Origin: Castanea sativa
Taxonomy: Eukaryota; Streptophyta; Magnoliopsida; Fagales; Fagaceae
Assembly (NCBI RefSeq): GCF_040712315.1
Contig: NC_134016.1
Span: forward strand, 3,449,501-3,513,500
Direction: 5' to 3'
DNA length: 64,000 bases
The notes under the pieces: generated by a model
Told to the model about the DNA's origin: nothing
Databases searched by the model: none
Seen by the model: the letters and a program-made list of their open reading frames with translations, nothing else
Program-made: the position numbers and the translations under genes
In this document: positions 45,589 to 57,010 of the stretch, piece after piece
How the letters are laid out: the number at the start of each line of letters is the position of its first letter
How positions within the stretch are numbered: the stretch's first letter is position 1

Positions 45589-48500
45589 TAAGACCCACAA
45601 ACGGCTATTTTTGCAAGATTTCATGGTTGTTGCCCTTTCACCCTCACTAGTGCTAATCTTTCAAACTTGACCTGTTTGCATGTGCCTCACGTTTATTTCC
45701 ACAAAGAGAGAAATACATGTTGCTTGCAACCAAGATAAAATTTTATATATCTTACTCTCTTTATATATTTTTACTACATATCTTATATAATATTGCTTAA
45801 TCTCGCTAAATATATTTGTTTATCCTTGATAGGCTATCATTGTAGGCACAACACATTCGTTGAAGCACCAATGTTCGAACCACTCAACTTTTGCCAAATA
45901 TCATGTGAAGTGATATAAGAACTCTTATCACACCAAGCCACCCCAAGATGGTAAGCTCCTAATCAATATATTAATAGAGAAATAGTTAATAATCAATTAA
46001 TCATACATGAGATATGAGTAAGTGTATTGTACTAACAGATTAACAATGCTAACTCAAATTATACTGTTTGAAGTTTGAACACTCAAATTCTTTGTATTTT
46101 TGCCGCTCTATCCTTCTTCCCTCTTCTAACCCCTTTTTTTTTTTTTAATTTTTTAGAGACCCAGGAACTCCTCTCTACCTTCTCACAATACAAATTCTTC
46201 TCAGCGGCATCTTCTAATTTTGATCGTTTTGAACTAAAGTTTCACAAATACAAATCATTCTCATCACAAATCATCTCATTACTTGCTTTGTTGGACTGGT
46301 TGAGGTGGTTGTCCAGACTCCAAACGCTACCATTGCAACTAAGCATGACTCATCAAGGTATGCTACAAAGGCTTTAAAATCTTTTTCTTCTTGTATTTTC
46401 CCTCTATCTAGTTATTCGTGTTATGTTTTTTCTCTATCTAGTTTATATGTTGGTGCCCTCTAGCTATTTGATAAAAGTCCATAATGAAAAATTAGTACAA
46501 GAAACTCTTAGATATATGTGGATAAAAATCCCAAATGTGAAAACAAAAGTAGAAAATGAAATAAACTCTTAGATAGTTATATACGGCGTTTTTGCCTTGC
46601 CCCAATTGTTAGCTTAGTGTTCTATAACTTTTGTTTAATGCATATTGAACCAACAAGAAATTCACCATAATTAAGTGATCAATTAAAAAGAAAAGAAAAA
46701 AGAGATGATAACCACGTTGTATTGACTGATCAAATTTACTCATAACCTGTTATGTAACTGAGCACCTAGCCAAAACAAAGTTAGAAGAGATGGTGGCCAT
46801 TTAAAATCTATACAGCAAGAGCATTGAACTTGTGCACCATCTGTCATAGGTATGAGGTTTTTGACATGATAACTTCCAAGGGTAATATGCCATAAATGTT
46901 GAGATGGGAGATGATGTTTGAAATTTTAAACTAGTTACGTTGTGATTGCCACTAGCATGGCTACAAATGTTGATTTCTTGGACATGCAATTATATACTGG
47001 CTTTCTGAGTAAAGCACTAGCGTGGTATTTGTGGTCAGTTAGTGTAACAAAATCCCATAGCATTATAATAAAAGAGTAAATATATGAATGTTTAACCTTG
47101 GGTGTCGTTATGACCATGTTTGTAATGTTCTGTCCTTTGTTAAATTTGATCTTATTAAATCTGTGTCTAATCTCCCTCAAGGACTCGTCATTCTATATCC
47201 AATGGTGTATAGATAAGTGGATTGTTGAATCAGTCCTACATATGTAATGCTAGACTTTGGTATATTCTACCCCTTATGTTTTATTGTGTATCTCAAATCC
47301 CAAATTGCTATTTACTCTCAATTATTATTTTTTGTATGCCTTTCTTCATTATTTTTGTTTGTTTATTTGTATCAATGGTTATTACTTTGTCAATAATAAT
47401 TGAAAATGTCTTTCTAATTGTGCAGGATTCTAACTCAAATGGTTTTGGACAATTAAATCCTAAGCAAAAGTGATTCGATTCTGAGGATTTTTGAAAAGTA
47501 TTCAAGTTAGAAGATTACTCAAGCATGGATTGATGATTGCCTTGAAAGTTACAAGGAATATTATTGTATTTGAAGGCAATGAAATGGAAGATTAATCAAG
47601 TTTGGATTGATGATTGGAGGAGTGAAAGTCTTTCTGTATTTTGAAGGCAATGAAAATAGGTCAATTTAGAATTTTGTGAAAGGAAATATTAGAATACATT
47701 CATTTTTCCACCTTTTATTTTGTTATGTTTTCTCATTTTCTTATACGATATTGTATTCTTTGACATTTTTCTCTTTCAATTGTATAAAACCAATACTAAT
47801 GAGAAGTATTTTCTCTTCAAATAATGCTTGTAAACAATTTTTTGTGAACTTGTATTGTGGTGGTTAATTGGGTAGGGTAAATTAATTTCTTTCACGAGTA
47901 TTTTAATTTGAATCATGCCCATTATATAACAGGTTAGTGAAGTGAGTGTAATATCTGTAATGCCAAATCAATTCACTAGCCTTATTCTTTATGTATGACT
48001 TTAATGCTATGGTGTTTTCTTTGCTATAATAGTATTTTTATTATAGTTATTTTTTAATATTTAAGATGAATGAGCACCTTATTCCATTGAATCCATCACA
48101 ATAGGATAATTTACAGGAGCATATTCAGTTATAACACAAACTAGCTTTAATCCCTAGAACCCCTATTCAATACAATCCATTTTGAATATGGCTAAGCATA
48201 TAACCAGGCACAACAAACTACCCTATTAAAAGCATTTTATAGGGAACACATACCATTGACAAACTTTTTCCTATTTATTTGGATAAAGGAGAAGTTTTAT
48301 TATTAAAAAGAAAAATTACAATGACATCCAAATTCCAAACACCAAAACAAAATCAACCCCCAAAACACAAATCATTTGCAAATACTAACCTACTAAGTAC
48401 TAACTTCCACAAATACCACCAACCTTCTGATAAACCAAAAACATTACAATTCCAAATTAAAACAAATATTCCAAACCATAGAACTACATCACAATATCAC

Positions 48501-49484
48501 ATTAGAACCAATGTTCAAAGCTCACAGCAAACCCACAACCAAATATAACAATTAACAATCTTCGATTCAAAACTTTGACAACAATCTTTGCTATTAGACG
48601 ATAGTTGATTCTACACGCACATCAGCTAGTAGCCATTTCTTCAAAACCGTTAAAAGTAAATAAATTCAAAAGAAAGTCAGCAGAAAAATAATTATTTGAA
48701 AAAAAAAACTATGAAATCAAATCTTGAAGGAGAAAGTACCCCACCCAACCATTTTGCTCTCAAAGAGTAGTCATTGTATGTGCTTCGTCAAAGAGTTCTG
48801 AAATGTAGCTGTGGAGCTTGTAGTGTTTCTCGTTGGAGAGCCTTTGACTCATGGCGTTGCTTCTTTGACATCATCTCGTAGAACATTTGAGACTGAGAAA
48901 ACTAATCTAGAGTTTTGAGAGAGAACCTCTCTCTGCAGAGACAAATTTGGTCACTAAGCTTTTGGATTTCAAATTTATTTGTATAGGCTATTTAAAGTTT
49001 AAGCCTCAAATTTATTTCAAGTTTTGAATCGTGCTGGTTTAAATTTATTTGTGTTTTTCTGCTTAATTCTTTTTATCTAGAGCTAAATTTAGGTGGTTAA
49101 ATCTAACATGAATTTGGTTTTTACTTTGCCATTTAGGAAGCTGAGTCAGCATTATTTTAAATAGGTGTCCTTTTATTATTGGTTGGGACTACATGGGAGG
49201 ACTAGCTTAACTGTCCTCTTGGAGGTGCTAATAATTTCTCCTTCTAAAGGTCTTAGGTCCCCGTTCACTTCTTCTTCACATCTACGCTCAATTTTATATT
49301 TCTAACTTCCTCAGTGTCTCAGTCATATGCTTCTCAAGGTAATACTTCTATTTATATTTGTTAATGGTAATATAGCTTTGCTTTAATAATGTTCGGTCTT
49401 TTTTTCCCCCCTTAACTTTTCCTTTCAACTTTCTTCAAGTACAAAGCATGTGATCACTTAATTCTTTGTTTCATCTATAATACG
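45589..49484. other. Intergenic stretch with weak features only
   Basis: No supported gene. Two diverged tandem units of about 77 bp lie at 47,510-47,660 (gaagattactcaag and gaagattaatcaag). A 30-codon minus-strand frame at 48,760-48,852 is listed separately. Confidence 0.45.
48760..48852 (-). CDS. Candidate 30-aa open frame, unknown
   Basis: ATG at 48,852 preceded by a CT-rich leader (ggttctctctcaaaactc) and coding for MSQRLSNEKHYKLHSYISEL and ten more residues. The amphipathic composition is unlike the surrounding AT-rich sequence. It could be a gene fragment or the start of a spliced gene whose other exons I cannot find. Function unknown. Confidence 0.18.
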   Translation of the reverse strand: MSQRLSNEKHYKLHSYISELFDEAHTMTTL

Positions 49485-49495
49485 GGCCTGCTTTG

Positions 49496-49866
49496 AAATC
49501 CTTGCATGTCGGCGAGCAGTGGAGTTTGCGTGGGAGTGTGGCTTTAGGGAGATGGTGGTTGAAGGAGACAATCAATCGGTCATGTCCGCATTGGAGCTGA
49601 AGAGGAGCCTGTCATCTCGGGTAGGCCATATTATACAAGATGTGCTTTGTTTGCTTAATGGGTTCAGATGGTCACAAGTGCAATTTGCTAAAAGGAGTGC
49701 CAATACAGTAACCCACTTATTGGTTAGGCATGCAAAAAATGAGTCACATGATGTAATCTGGATGGAGAATATCCTCCACCTGTAGTGCAAGCTTTGTATC
49801 TTGATTCTATTTTTATTTAATGGATTATGAGGATGTCTTCCTCTTCAAAAAAAGAAAAGAAAAAAA
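49496..49866 (+). mobile_element. 5'-truncated LINE insertion with RNase H-like domain
   Basis: It codes from the insertion point for EILACRRAVEFAWECGFREM and about 85 further residues to a stop at 49,783-49,785, with VEGDNQSVMSAL. This is the RNase H-like (RVT_3 type) C-terminus found in plant non-LTR retrotransposon proteins. A short 3' UTR and an A-rich tail follow. The target-site duplication GGCCTGCTTTG lies at 49,485-49,495 and 49,867-49,877. RT and endonuclease are absent, as expected for 5' truncation. Confidence 0.85.
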
Positions 49867-49982
49867 GGCCTGCTTTGCATGACCATGCCCAATAACATGA
49901 GCACATTAACATTTGGAAGAGCATGTTACTTCTCTTTAGTTAGTAAAGTCTTATGTTGTAGTACATGATGTTTAGGATCGAA

Positions 49983-50855
49983 TCTATATCTATATATTAC
50001 TAAAAGTTGAAGCGTAGCGTTTAATGCTACTATGTTCACATTGAGCTATGTCAGCGTTCACATCATTATTATTATTATTTTTTCCATTTTCTTATAATTA
50101 TTTTTTATTTCATATTTACACTTCTCCAACCTTTATACCTTCCTTACCTTTTCATCTCCCCACTACTTCTCCAACTTTTCTCCTTCCCTCACTTTCTCAT
50201 CTCCCCACTACCTTCTACATTAATATCATTCTTCATCTTCCTCTATTTTTGTCTCTTTTTATTAAGACATTCCTACTATAAATTTGTCACTATCTTTTTC
50301 ATTCTATGCAAAATTTTCCCTTCAAAAAAAAGGTTCTCTCTCTCTCACCGAAAATTATATCCTATACCCGGCATATATGCCGGGTGTCTCACACAGGGGC
50401 GGGCCCCACAGTGTGTGGGACCCGCCCCTATGTGAGTGACCCGGCATATATGCCGGGTACACCATATACCGGCTCCTCTCTCACACACACAAAGATTTTT
50501 ATTTTTTATTTTTCTTGCATCTTCGCTTTATGTTGATTATTTTTATATTCTTTAATCTACTTTAGGTTAATGAGATTTAGTTTTGTTTTTTTCAATTGTT
50601 GTGTTTTTTTTCTTTCTCTATTTGATTGTTAAATGTTATTCTATTACGTTGTAAAGGATTAAATATAGCATATAAAAATATAATATTATTTTACTACATA
50701 GCATGATTTTAAAATTTTAATTTGGTAGTTATTATGATTTGATAGCATGAGTTTTATAGTGCTTAATTTAGATGTTAAACTATGAGACTTTGATCATTTT
50801 TGTTTATTTTTTAATCATTTGTGGTGGACAAAGTATCTTAATAATTGTATTAGAA
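49983..50855 (+). mobile_element. Partial Helitron (5' 870 bp) duplicated in front of a complete one
   Basis: It starts TCTATATCTATATATTAC like the complete copy that follows and matches its first part (offset about 873 bp) up to taataattgtattaga, then the next Helitron begins. No 3' end is present. The remainder does not reappear after the second copy, so this is a tandem duplication of the 5' part rather than a nested insertion. Confidence 0.75.
50365..50459. repeat. 95-bp near-perfect hairpin with a palindrome in each arm
   Basis: The arms 50,365-50,411 and 50,413-50,459 are reverse complements with about four mismatches. Each arm contains ACCCGGCATATATGCCGGGT, itself a perfect 20-bp palindrome. 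The insert (about 50,349-50,478) sits between CTCTCTCAC and its repeat and is missing from the other two Helitron copies (51,215 and 53,130). It is GC-rich against an AT-rich host. Confidence 0.88.
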
Positions 50856-51216
50856 TCTATATCTATATATTACTAAAAGCTGAAGCGTAGCATTTAATGT
50901 TGCTGCGTTTACGTTAAGCCACGTCAGCGCTCACGTCTTTATCTTTTTTCTTTCCATTTTTTTATAATTATTTTTATTTCATGTTAACACTTCTCCAGCC
51001 TTTCTCTCTCCCTTACCTTTTCATCTCCCCACTACTTCTCCAACCTTTCTCCTTCCCTCACCTTTTCATCTTCCTACTAGCATTTACATTAATATCATTC
51101 TTTATCTTTCTCTTCATATTCCTCTATTTTTGTCTCTTCTTATTCACACCACCTTACTATAAATTTGTCACTATCTCATTCATTCTATGCATAGTTTTCC
51201 CTTAATAAAAAAATGT

Positions 51217-51272
<56 letters not shown>

Positions 51273-52339
51273 TTTGGGTGGATTTTTATTTTTTATTTTT
51301 CTTACATCTTTGCTTTAGGTTGATAATTTTTATATTCTTTAATCTACTTTAGGTTAATGCGATTCCGTTTTTTTTTTTTAATTGTTGTGTTTTTTTTTTG
51401 TTTTTTTTTATTGTTAAATGTTATCCTATTGCATTATAAAGGATTAAATGTAGCATATTAAAATATAATATTATTCTACTACTTTCATGATTGGATAATT
51501 TAATTTGGTAGTTATTGTAATTTGATAATATGATTTTAATAGTGCTCAATTTAAATGTTAAACTATGAGACTTTAATCATTTTTATTTATTTTTTAATCA
51601 TTTGTGGTGGACAAAGTACTCTTAATAATTGTATTAGAAGTACTCTATAATACCATTTATTTAGAGAAAAGCAAAGGTTGGCCAAACAAAAATTATTGGA
51701 TGAGAAACAAATTTTATCTTTTACAATTTTACTTTAATTATTATTATTATTATTATTATTATTTTATAACTATGCATATATAGAAATTTAATTCTTAAAT
51801 TTTACTAATAATTGTTTATTTGATAATATGTTTAGGGTGGACAAAATTACAATTTCTGCAAAGAAAATAACCTTAATAGATTATAAACAACAAATTGTTT
51901 TCCTAATTGGTCCAATTAATCATACTTTAGTTTTATTAAATTTTTTTAGTTACTTTTTTCTATGTTTTGGATTGTAGGCAGAAAAAATAAGTTTGAGAAA
52001 GTTTGTTTAAAACTAAAAGAATAATTTCCAAATTTTATATTCTTTTTAATGACTCACAAAATGTTATAAATAAATTTTATTAAAAAATAAACATTTTTGT
52101 TACCTTGCCTTTTAAATTTTTGAGAAAAATTGTATTTTTTTCATTTTAGTACAACAAAAATTATTAAATTTATGATTTATAATTGTTCCTATATTACATT
52201 TATGATTATTCTTATAATAAATAAAAATATAATTACAAAATATATTACTCTTTATTAAATTAGTTTAAATTGTATAATAAAATTTAATAAAATTACCATA
52301 AAAATGATTATCATGCGCAACGCGCTGGTTCGCGGCTAG
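50856..52339 (+). mobile_element. Helitron, 1.48 kb, non-autonomous
   Basis: 5' end TCTATATCTATATATTAC after a host A. The 3' end has the hairpin GCGCAACGCGC, then GGCTAG followed by host T. It contains a (CT)n(CA)n stretch at about 51,222-51,271. No Rep/helicase coding sequence is present. Confidence 0.85.
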
Positions 52340-52570
52340 TTTTACTTAAACCAAAGCATGTGGATGATAGGAAAGCAAATGGCTTCCTTCAGTTTTTTCT
52401 ATAATAGACAGAATCTCAAGCTCATCTTAAAAGGAGTATCCAATCTTCAAGGTAACAAAAGACATTCATAAAGTTACACCTCTTCTCACTACTTAGCTCT
52501 ATATGATATATAATTCATATTTAACATGAACATGTCCTATAAATTATGAATTCATTAACATGTATCATAT

Positions 52571-53129
52571 CTTTGTATCTTGATTCTATTTTTATTTAAT
52601 GAATTATGAGGATATCTACCTCTTCAAAAAAAAAAAAAAAAATAGAGGCCGGCTTTGCACGACCATGCCCAATAACATAAGCACATTAACATTTGGAAGA
52701 GCATATTACTTCTCTTTAGTTAGTAAAGTCTTATGTTGTAGTACATAATGTTTAGGATCGAATCTATATATTACTAAAAACTGAAGCGTAGCGTTTAATG
52801 CTACTGCGCTCACGTTGAGCCACATCAGCGTCCACATCATTATCTTTTTTCTTTCCATTTTCTTGTAATTATTTTTAATATTTTTTTATTTCATATTTAC
52901 ACTTTTTCAACTTTTCTCCCTCTCTTACCTTTTCATCTCCTTGCTACTTTTCCAACCTTTCTCATTCCCTCACCTTCTCATCTCCCCACTACCCCCTACA
53001 TTAATATCATTTTTCATCTTTCCCTTCATCTTTCTCTATTTTTATCTTTTCTTATTCACACCCTCTTATTATAAATTTGTCACTATTTCTTTCATTCTAT
53101 GCATAGTTTTCCCTTACAAAAAAAGGTTT

Positions 53130-53167
<38 letters not shown>

Positions 53168-54451
53168 ACACACAATTTTTGGGTGGATTTTTATTTTTTT
53201 ATTTTTCTTGCATCTTCGTTTTAGGTTAATAATTTTTTATATTCTTTAATCTACTTTAGGTTAATGCGATTCAGTTTTTTTTATTTAATTTTTGTGTTTA
53301 TTTTCTCTCTCTTTGATTGTTAAATATTATCCTATATCGCGTTATAAAAGATTAAATATAAAAATATAATATTATTCTACTACATAGCATGGTTTGGATA
53401 ATTTAATTTGGTAGTTATTGTGATTTGATAGCATGATTTTTATAATGCTCAATTTAGATATTAAACTATGAGACTTTAATCATTTTTGTTTATTTTTTAA
53501 TCCTTTGTGGTGGACAAAGTACTTTTAGTAATTGTATTAGAAGTACTTTATAATGTCATTTATTTAGAGAAAATCAAAAGTTGGCTAAACAAAAATTATT
53601 GGATGAGAGACAAATTTTATCTTTCGCAATTTTACTTTAAATATTATTATTATTATTATTTTATAACAATCCATATATAGAAATTTAATTCTTAGATTTT
53701 GCTCATAATTGTTTCTTTAATAATATGTTTTGGGTGGACGAAATTACAATTTCTACAAAGAAAATAACCTTAGTAGATTATAAACAAATTGTTTTTCTAA
53801 ATTGGTCCAATTAATCATAGTTAAGTTTTATTAATTTTTTTAGTTACTTTTTTCAATGTTTTGGATTGTAGGTAGAAAAAATAAGTTTGAGAAAGTTTTT
53901 TTAAAACTAAAAGAATAATTTCCAAATTTTATATTCTTTTTAATAATTCACAAAATGTTATAAATAAATTTTATTAAAAAATAAACATTTTCATTAACTT
54001 GCCTTTTGAATTTCTGAGAAAATTGCATTTTTTTTCATTTTAGTACGACAAAAATTATTAAATTTATGATTATTCCTATATTACATTTATGATTATTCTT
54101 ATAATAAAATATAATTACAAAATACATTACTCTTTATTAAATTAGTTTAAATTGTATAAAAAAATTTAATAAAACCACCATAAAAATAATTCTCATACGC
54201 AACGCGTAAGTTCGCGGTTAGTTTTACTTAAACCAAAGCATGTGGATGATAGGAAAGCAAATGGCTTCCTTTGGTGTTTTCTATAATAGACAAAATCTCA
54301 AGCTCATTTTAAAAGAAGTATTCAATCTTCAAGGTAACAAAAGATATTTATAAAGTTACACCCCTTCTCACTACTTAGCTCTATATGACATATAGTTCAT
54401 ATTTAACATGAACATGTCCTATAAATTATGAATTCATTAACATGTATCATA
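52571..54451. repeat. Tandem segmental duplication, unit 2
   Basis: It begins with the LINE 3' tail (ttgtatcttgattc and a poly-A run at 52,627) without the RNase H region, then the same flank, Helitron and 3' flank as unit 1. The junction falls inside the LINE 3' UTR. Confidence 0.85.
52763..54221 (+). mobile_element. Helitron, 1.46 kb, second copy
   Basis: 5' end TCTATATATTACTAAAA after AA. 3' end with CGCAACGCG and GGTTAG, then T. It has a (CT)n(CA)n run at 53,133-53,174. It is collinear with 50,856-52,339 and diverged by scattered substitutions. Confidence 0.83.
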
Positions 54452-55663
54452 GTTTATATTATTTTTTATTTAGTAAAGTCGTCTGATTTTGATGTCATAG
54501 ATTATTCAAATCACTTAAAATCAAGGTAGAGGAGGGGAGGTTGTTTTAGTTGGTTCATATTTAAATTTAAGTAATGCTACAGTCACAAATAATTTAACAA
54601 ACTATTCACAAATTGATAATATGGAATGATAATACACGTATAAAAACTAAAATTTCACTGCATGTTTTATTTAAAAAAAAAAAAAAAAAACTCTCTCCCT
54701 TCATAAAATTTCTTCCACAAACCAGTTTTCATTTTTATATAGACTTAAGGGATATCAGGTTCAACTCTATACCAATTATTGCAGCACTTCACAGAAACTC
54801 CCAAAGCCAAACGAAATCTGTCTCTAAGTTTCAAAGAAAAAGGCCTCTAGCCGCCGGATAACTTCTGGGCCCACCGACCCAAAACACCACCGTAGTAGTA
54901 CGCTCCATAGTCTCACAAACCCAAACCTCAACCTCTCCGAAAAACATGATGATGCTATTAGAAACACAAAAAGCGAACGAAAATTGCTGATGATGGGTTT
55001 GGGTGGTTAAGTCACCGGAGATGCAGAGAGAGGGAAGGGGAAGATGGGTGTGTAAGCCAACAAAAAAAAAATTGTGGAATATTTGATAGGCAGTTGAATT
55101 TATAAATTATTTTTATTTTTATTTTACTCGATTTATAACAATCTTTGTTTTCTTTTTCTTAAAAATCTCTTTGGATTTTGGTGGCGTAGCTCTGTGATTC
55201 AACGTTAGGATTCACCTTCTTGTAATGAAAGTTGCGAAAACAGACAAGTAAAATCACTTAAAATCTCTTTGGATTTTAGTTTTGTATCTGATGTGTGTTT
55301 CATTTTTTTTTTTTTTAAGCTTTCGTGGAACTTTCCATACCAGCAGATTGTAAAAAGTTTGTAGAATTGTTTGTGGCTGCAGTATTAAAAATGAGGAAAT
55401 TGTGAACAAGATTGGATTTTTGGTATATTTGGAGTCTGCTTGGCATTCCACTAAAATCTAGCTTAGGTCGAACAATTCTCTAAAACATCTTGAACATCAA
55501 AGAGTGTCAAAAAGATTAAAAAATAGGTGAACAAGATTGTTTAAGATTAGAAAGACAACGAGAGTAAATCCATCTTCATGAAAAGATGCAAATGTTTTTC
55601 AGATTTGGCCAATTCCACATTGTTAATAATCATTTAAGGGCCTTGGTAATTAGGCTGAACTAG
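54452..55663. other. Intergenic stretch, nothing recognised
   Basis: I see no gene or element with support. The frame at 54,613-54,861 includes a poly-Lys run and is not convincing. Confidence 0.4.
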
Positions 55664-55716
55664 AAAGGTCCTGGCAGACGTTTACCAAAAAAAAAAAAAA
55701 AAAGGTCCTGGCAGAC
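55664..55716 (+). mobile_element. Minimal retroposition scar: 16-bp duplication around a poly-A stub
   Basis: AAAGGTCCTGGCAGAC occurs at 55,664-55,679 and 55,701-55,716. Between them are only GTTTACC and a run of A. This is the expected product of target-primed reverse transcription that stopped after copying the tail of some retroposed RNA. Confidence 0.8.
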
Positions 55717-56289
55717 AGCGATATAACGACATTATCTCCAACAAATGATTTTAAGAGCATAAAGGATGTGGCCCCCTATGTGATGCCTACTTAGTTCAAA
55801 CCCTGACCAATTGACGAACCACAACATTCACAACTTAATGATGAGATCAAGATGGTGATTAGGTCACTTGAAATGCAAAATACATTTTGGTGACAACATA
55901 TAGTCTTCCTTATAGCAAAATTGGTTTCCAGAGATAGAACAAAGCAGCCATCTTCTAGGGCAATATGGGAATTGAAGCCTGCATATTTCATTGCCTACAC
56001 ATGGTGGGCATAAGGATTAAACAAAAGATTGAGGAACAATATAGTGTGTAAGGAAGCTCTGATATAAAGGAAGGGAATGTTGAACAATAAATATAAAGAC
56101 AAACACTTGATTCTGAAATGGTGATGATTGATGGTAAACTATTCTGTAGATATAGAAAATTATTTCACAAATAACTGATGTGGGAAAGGGCATATAGCAC
56201 TTTCATACAAGATTATAAAAACTGTTATGGGCTTAAAATCTCCGAACATGTAATAGGAATGAAAAAAACCTAGAAGAAAACTGAACACT
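55717..56289. other. Spacer upstream of the copia relic
   Basis: No gene is recognised. It could include outer parts of the copia relic, but no domain is readable. Confidence 0.35.
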
Positions 56290-57010
56290 GTTGAGTTCGA
56301 GTCTTGATGGACTTGAAGCTATGTCCCTGTGACACAAAAATCTTTTGATCAAAGCTCACAAACAAAATTTCTTCGTTTTCTCCACCAAAGCCCCTAGTGA
56401 TTGTTGCAAACTTCACACTAGGATTAAATCAAAGTAGTACTTGAACTTGTGCAAAGGTACTGGCTTAGTCATCATATTAGCTAAATTATCTGCAATCCTA
56501 ATCTTCTGAAAAAGAATATCTTCCTTATCGACAACATGCTGAGTTCAAGAGTGACGGACTTGGTCTTTTTCTAAATGAATGGAACTCTGACCGTCACAAA
56601 ATAGACAAATGTGCTTATGATGAATTTTCAAGTCTTTAATCAAACCATGTAGCCAAAGAGCCCCCTTTTGACTACAATCAAACCCATGTATGCAGCTGTA
56701 GTGGTTGCCAATGCAATATCCTACTGCAGTATCAACCTCCAACTCACCAATGCTTTAGCAAATGTAAGTAGCTCATAGTAGAATGGTGCTTATCTAGATC
56801 CTTGACATAGTCTGAATCAATGTGTCTTCGAAAAGATTCATCTCTCTCAAACTTCAAACCCAAATCATCTCAAGATCCATATAGCAGCTTGCCAATGACC
56901 CTTCCTTAGGTCATGCATATAACAACTAACCATGCTAATAGCCCGAGAAATGTCAGGCCGCATACATACCATTGCAAATATAAGGCTGCCAACCAAACTG
57001 GTATTAGAGC
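56290..57010 (-). mobile_element. Ty1/copia pol relic (RNase H and C-terminus), Tork-like
   Basis: Minus-strand fragments in order: LWLHGLIKDLKIHH, LFCDGQSSIHLEKDQVRHS (family CDSQSAIHLAKNxxxHARTKH), then RIADNLANMMTKPVPLHKFK (family TADNPADMMTKPV). Several stops and frameshifts. It is orthologous to the relic at 1-453 by position in the NLR module. Confidence 0.78.

Larger units (their letters stand above)
49792..52570. repeat. Tandem segmental duplication, unit 1
   Basis: It begins ctttgtatcttgattc in the LINE 3' end and runs through the Helitron sequences to aacatgtatcat. It is followed directly by unit 2. It differs from unit 2 by carrying an extra partial Helitron and a fold-back insertion. 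Confidence 0.85.

Noticed and set aside
48279..48548. 89-codon plus-strand frame rich in Asn, Gln, Lys and Pro
   Set aside because: A-rich low-complexity composition, no domain, and no homologous frame elsewhere in the window.
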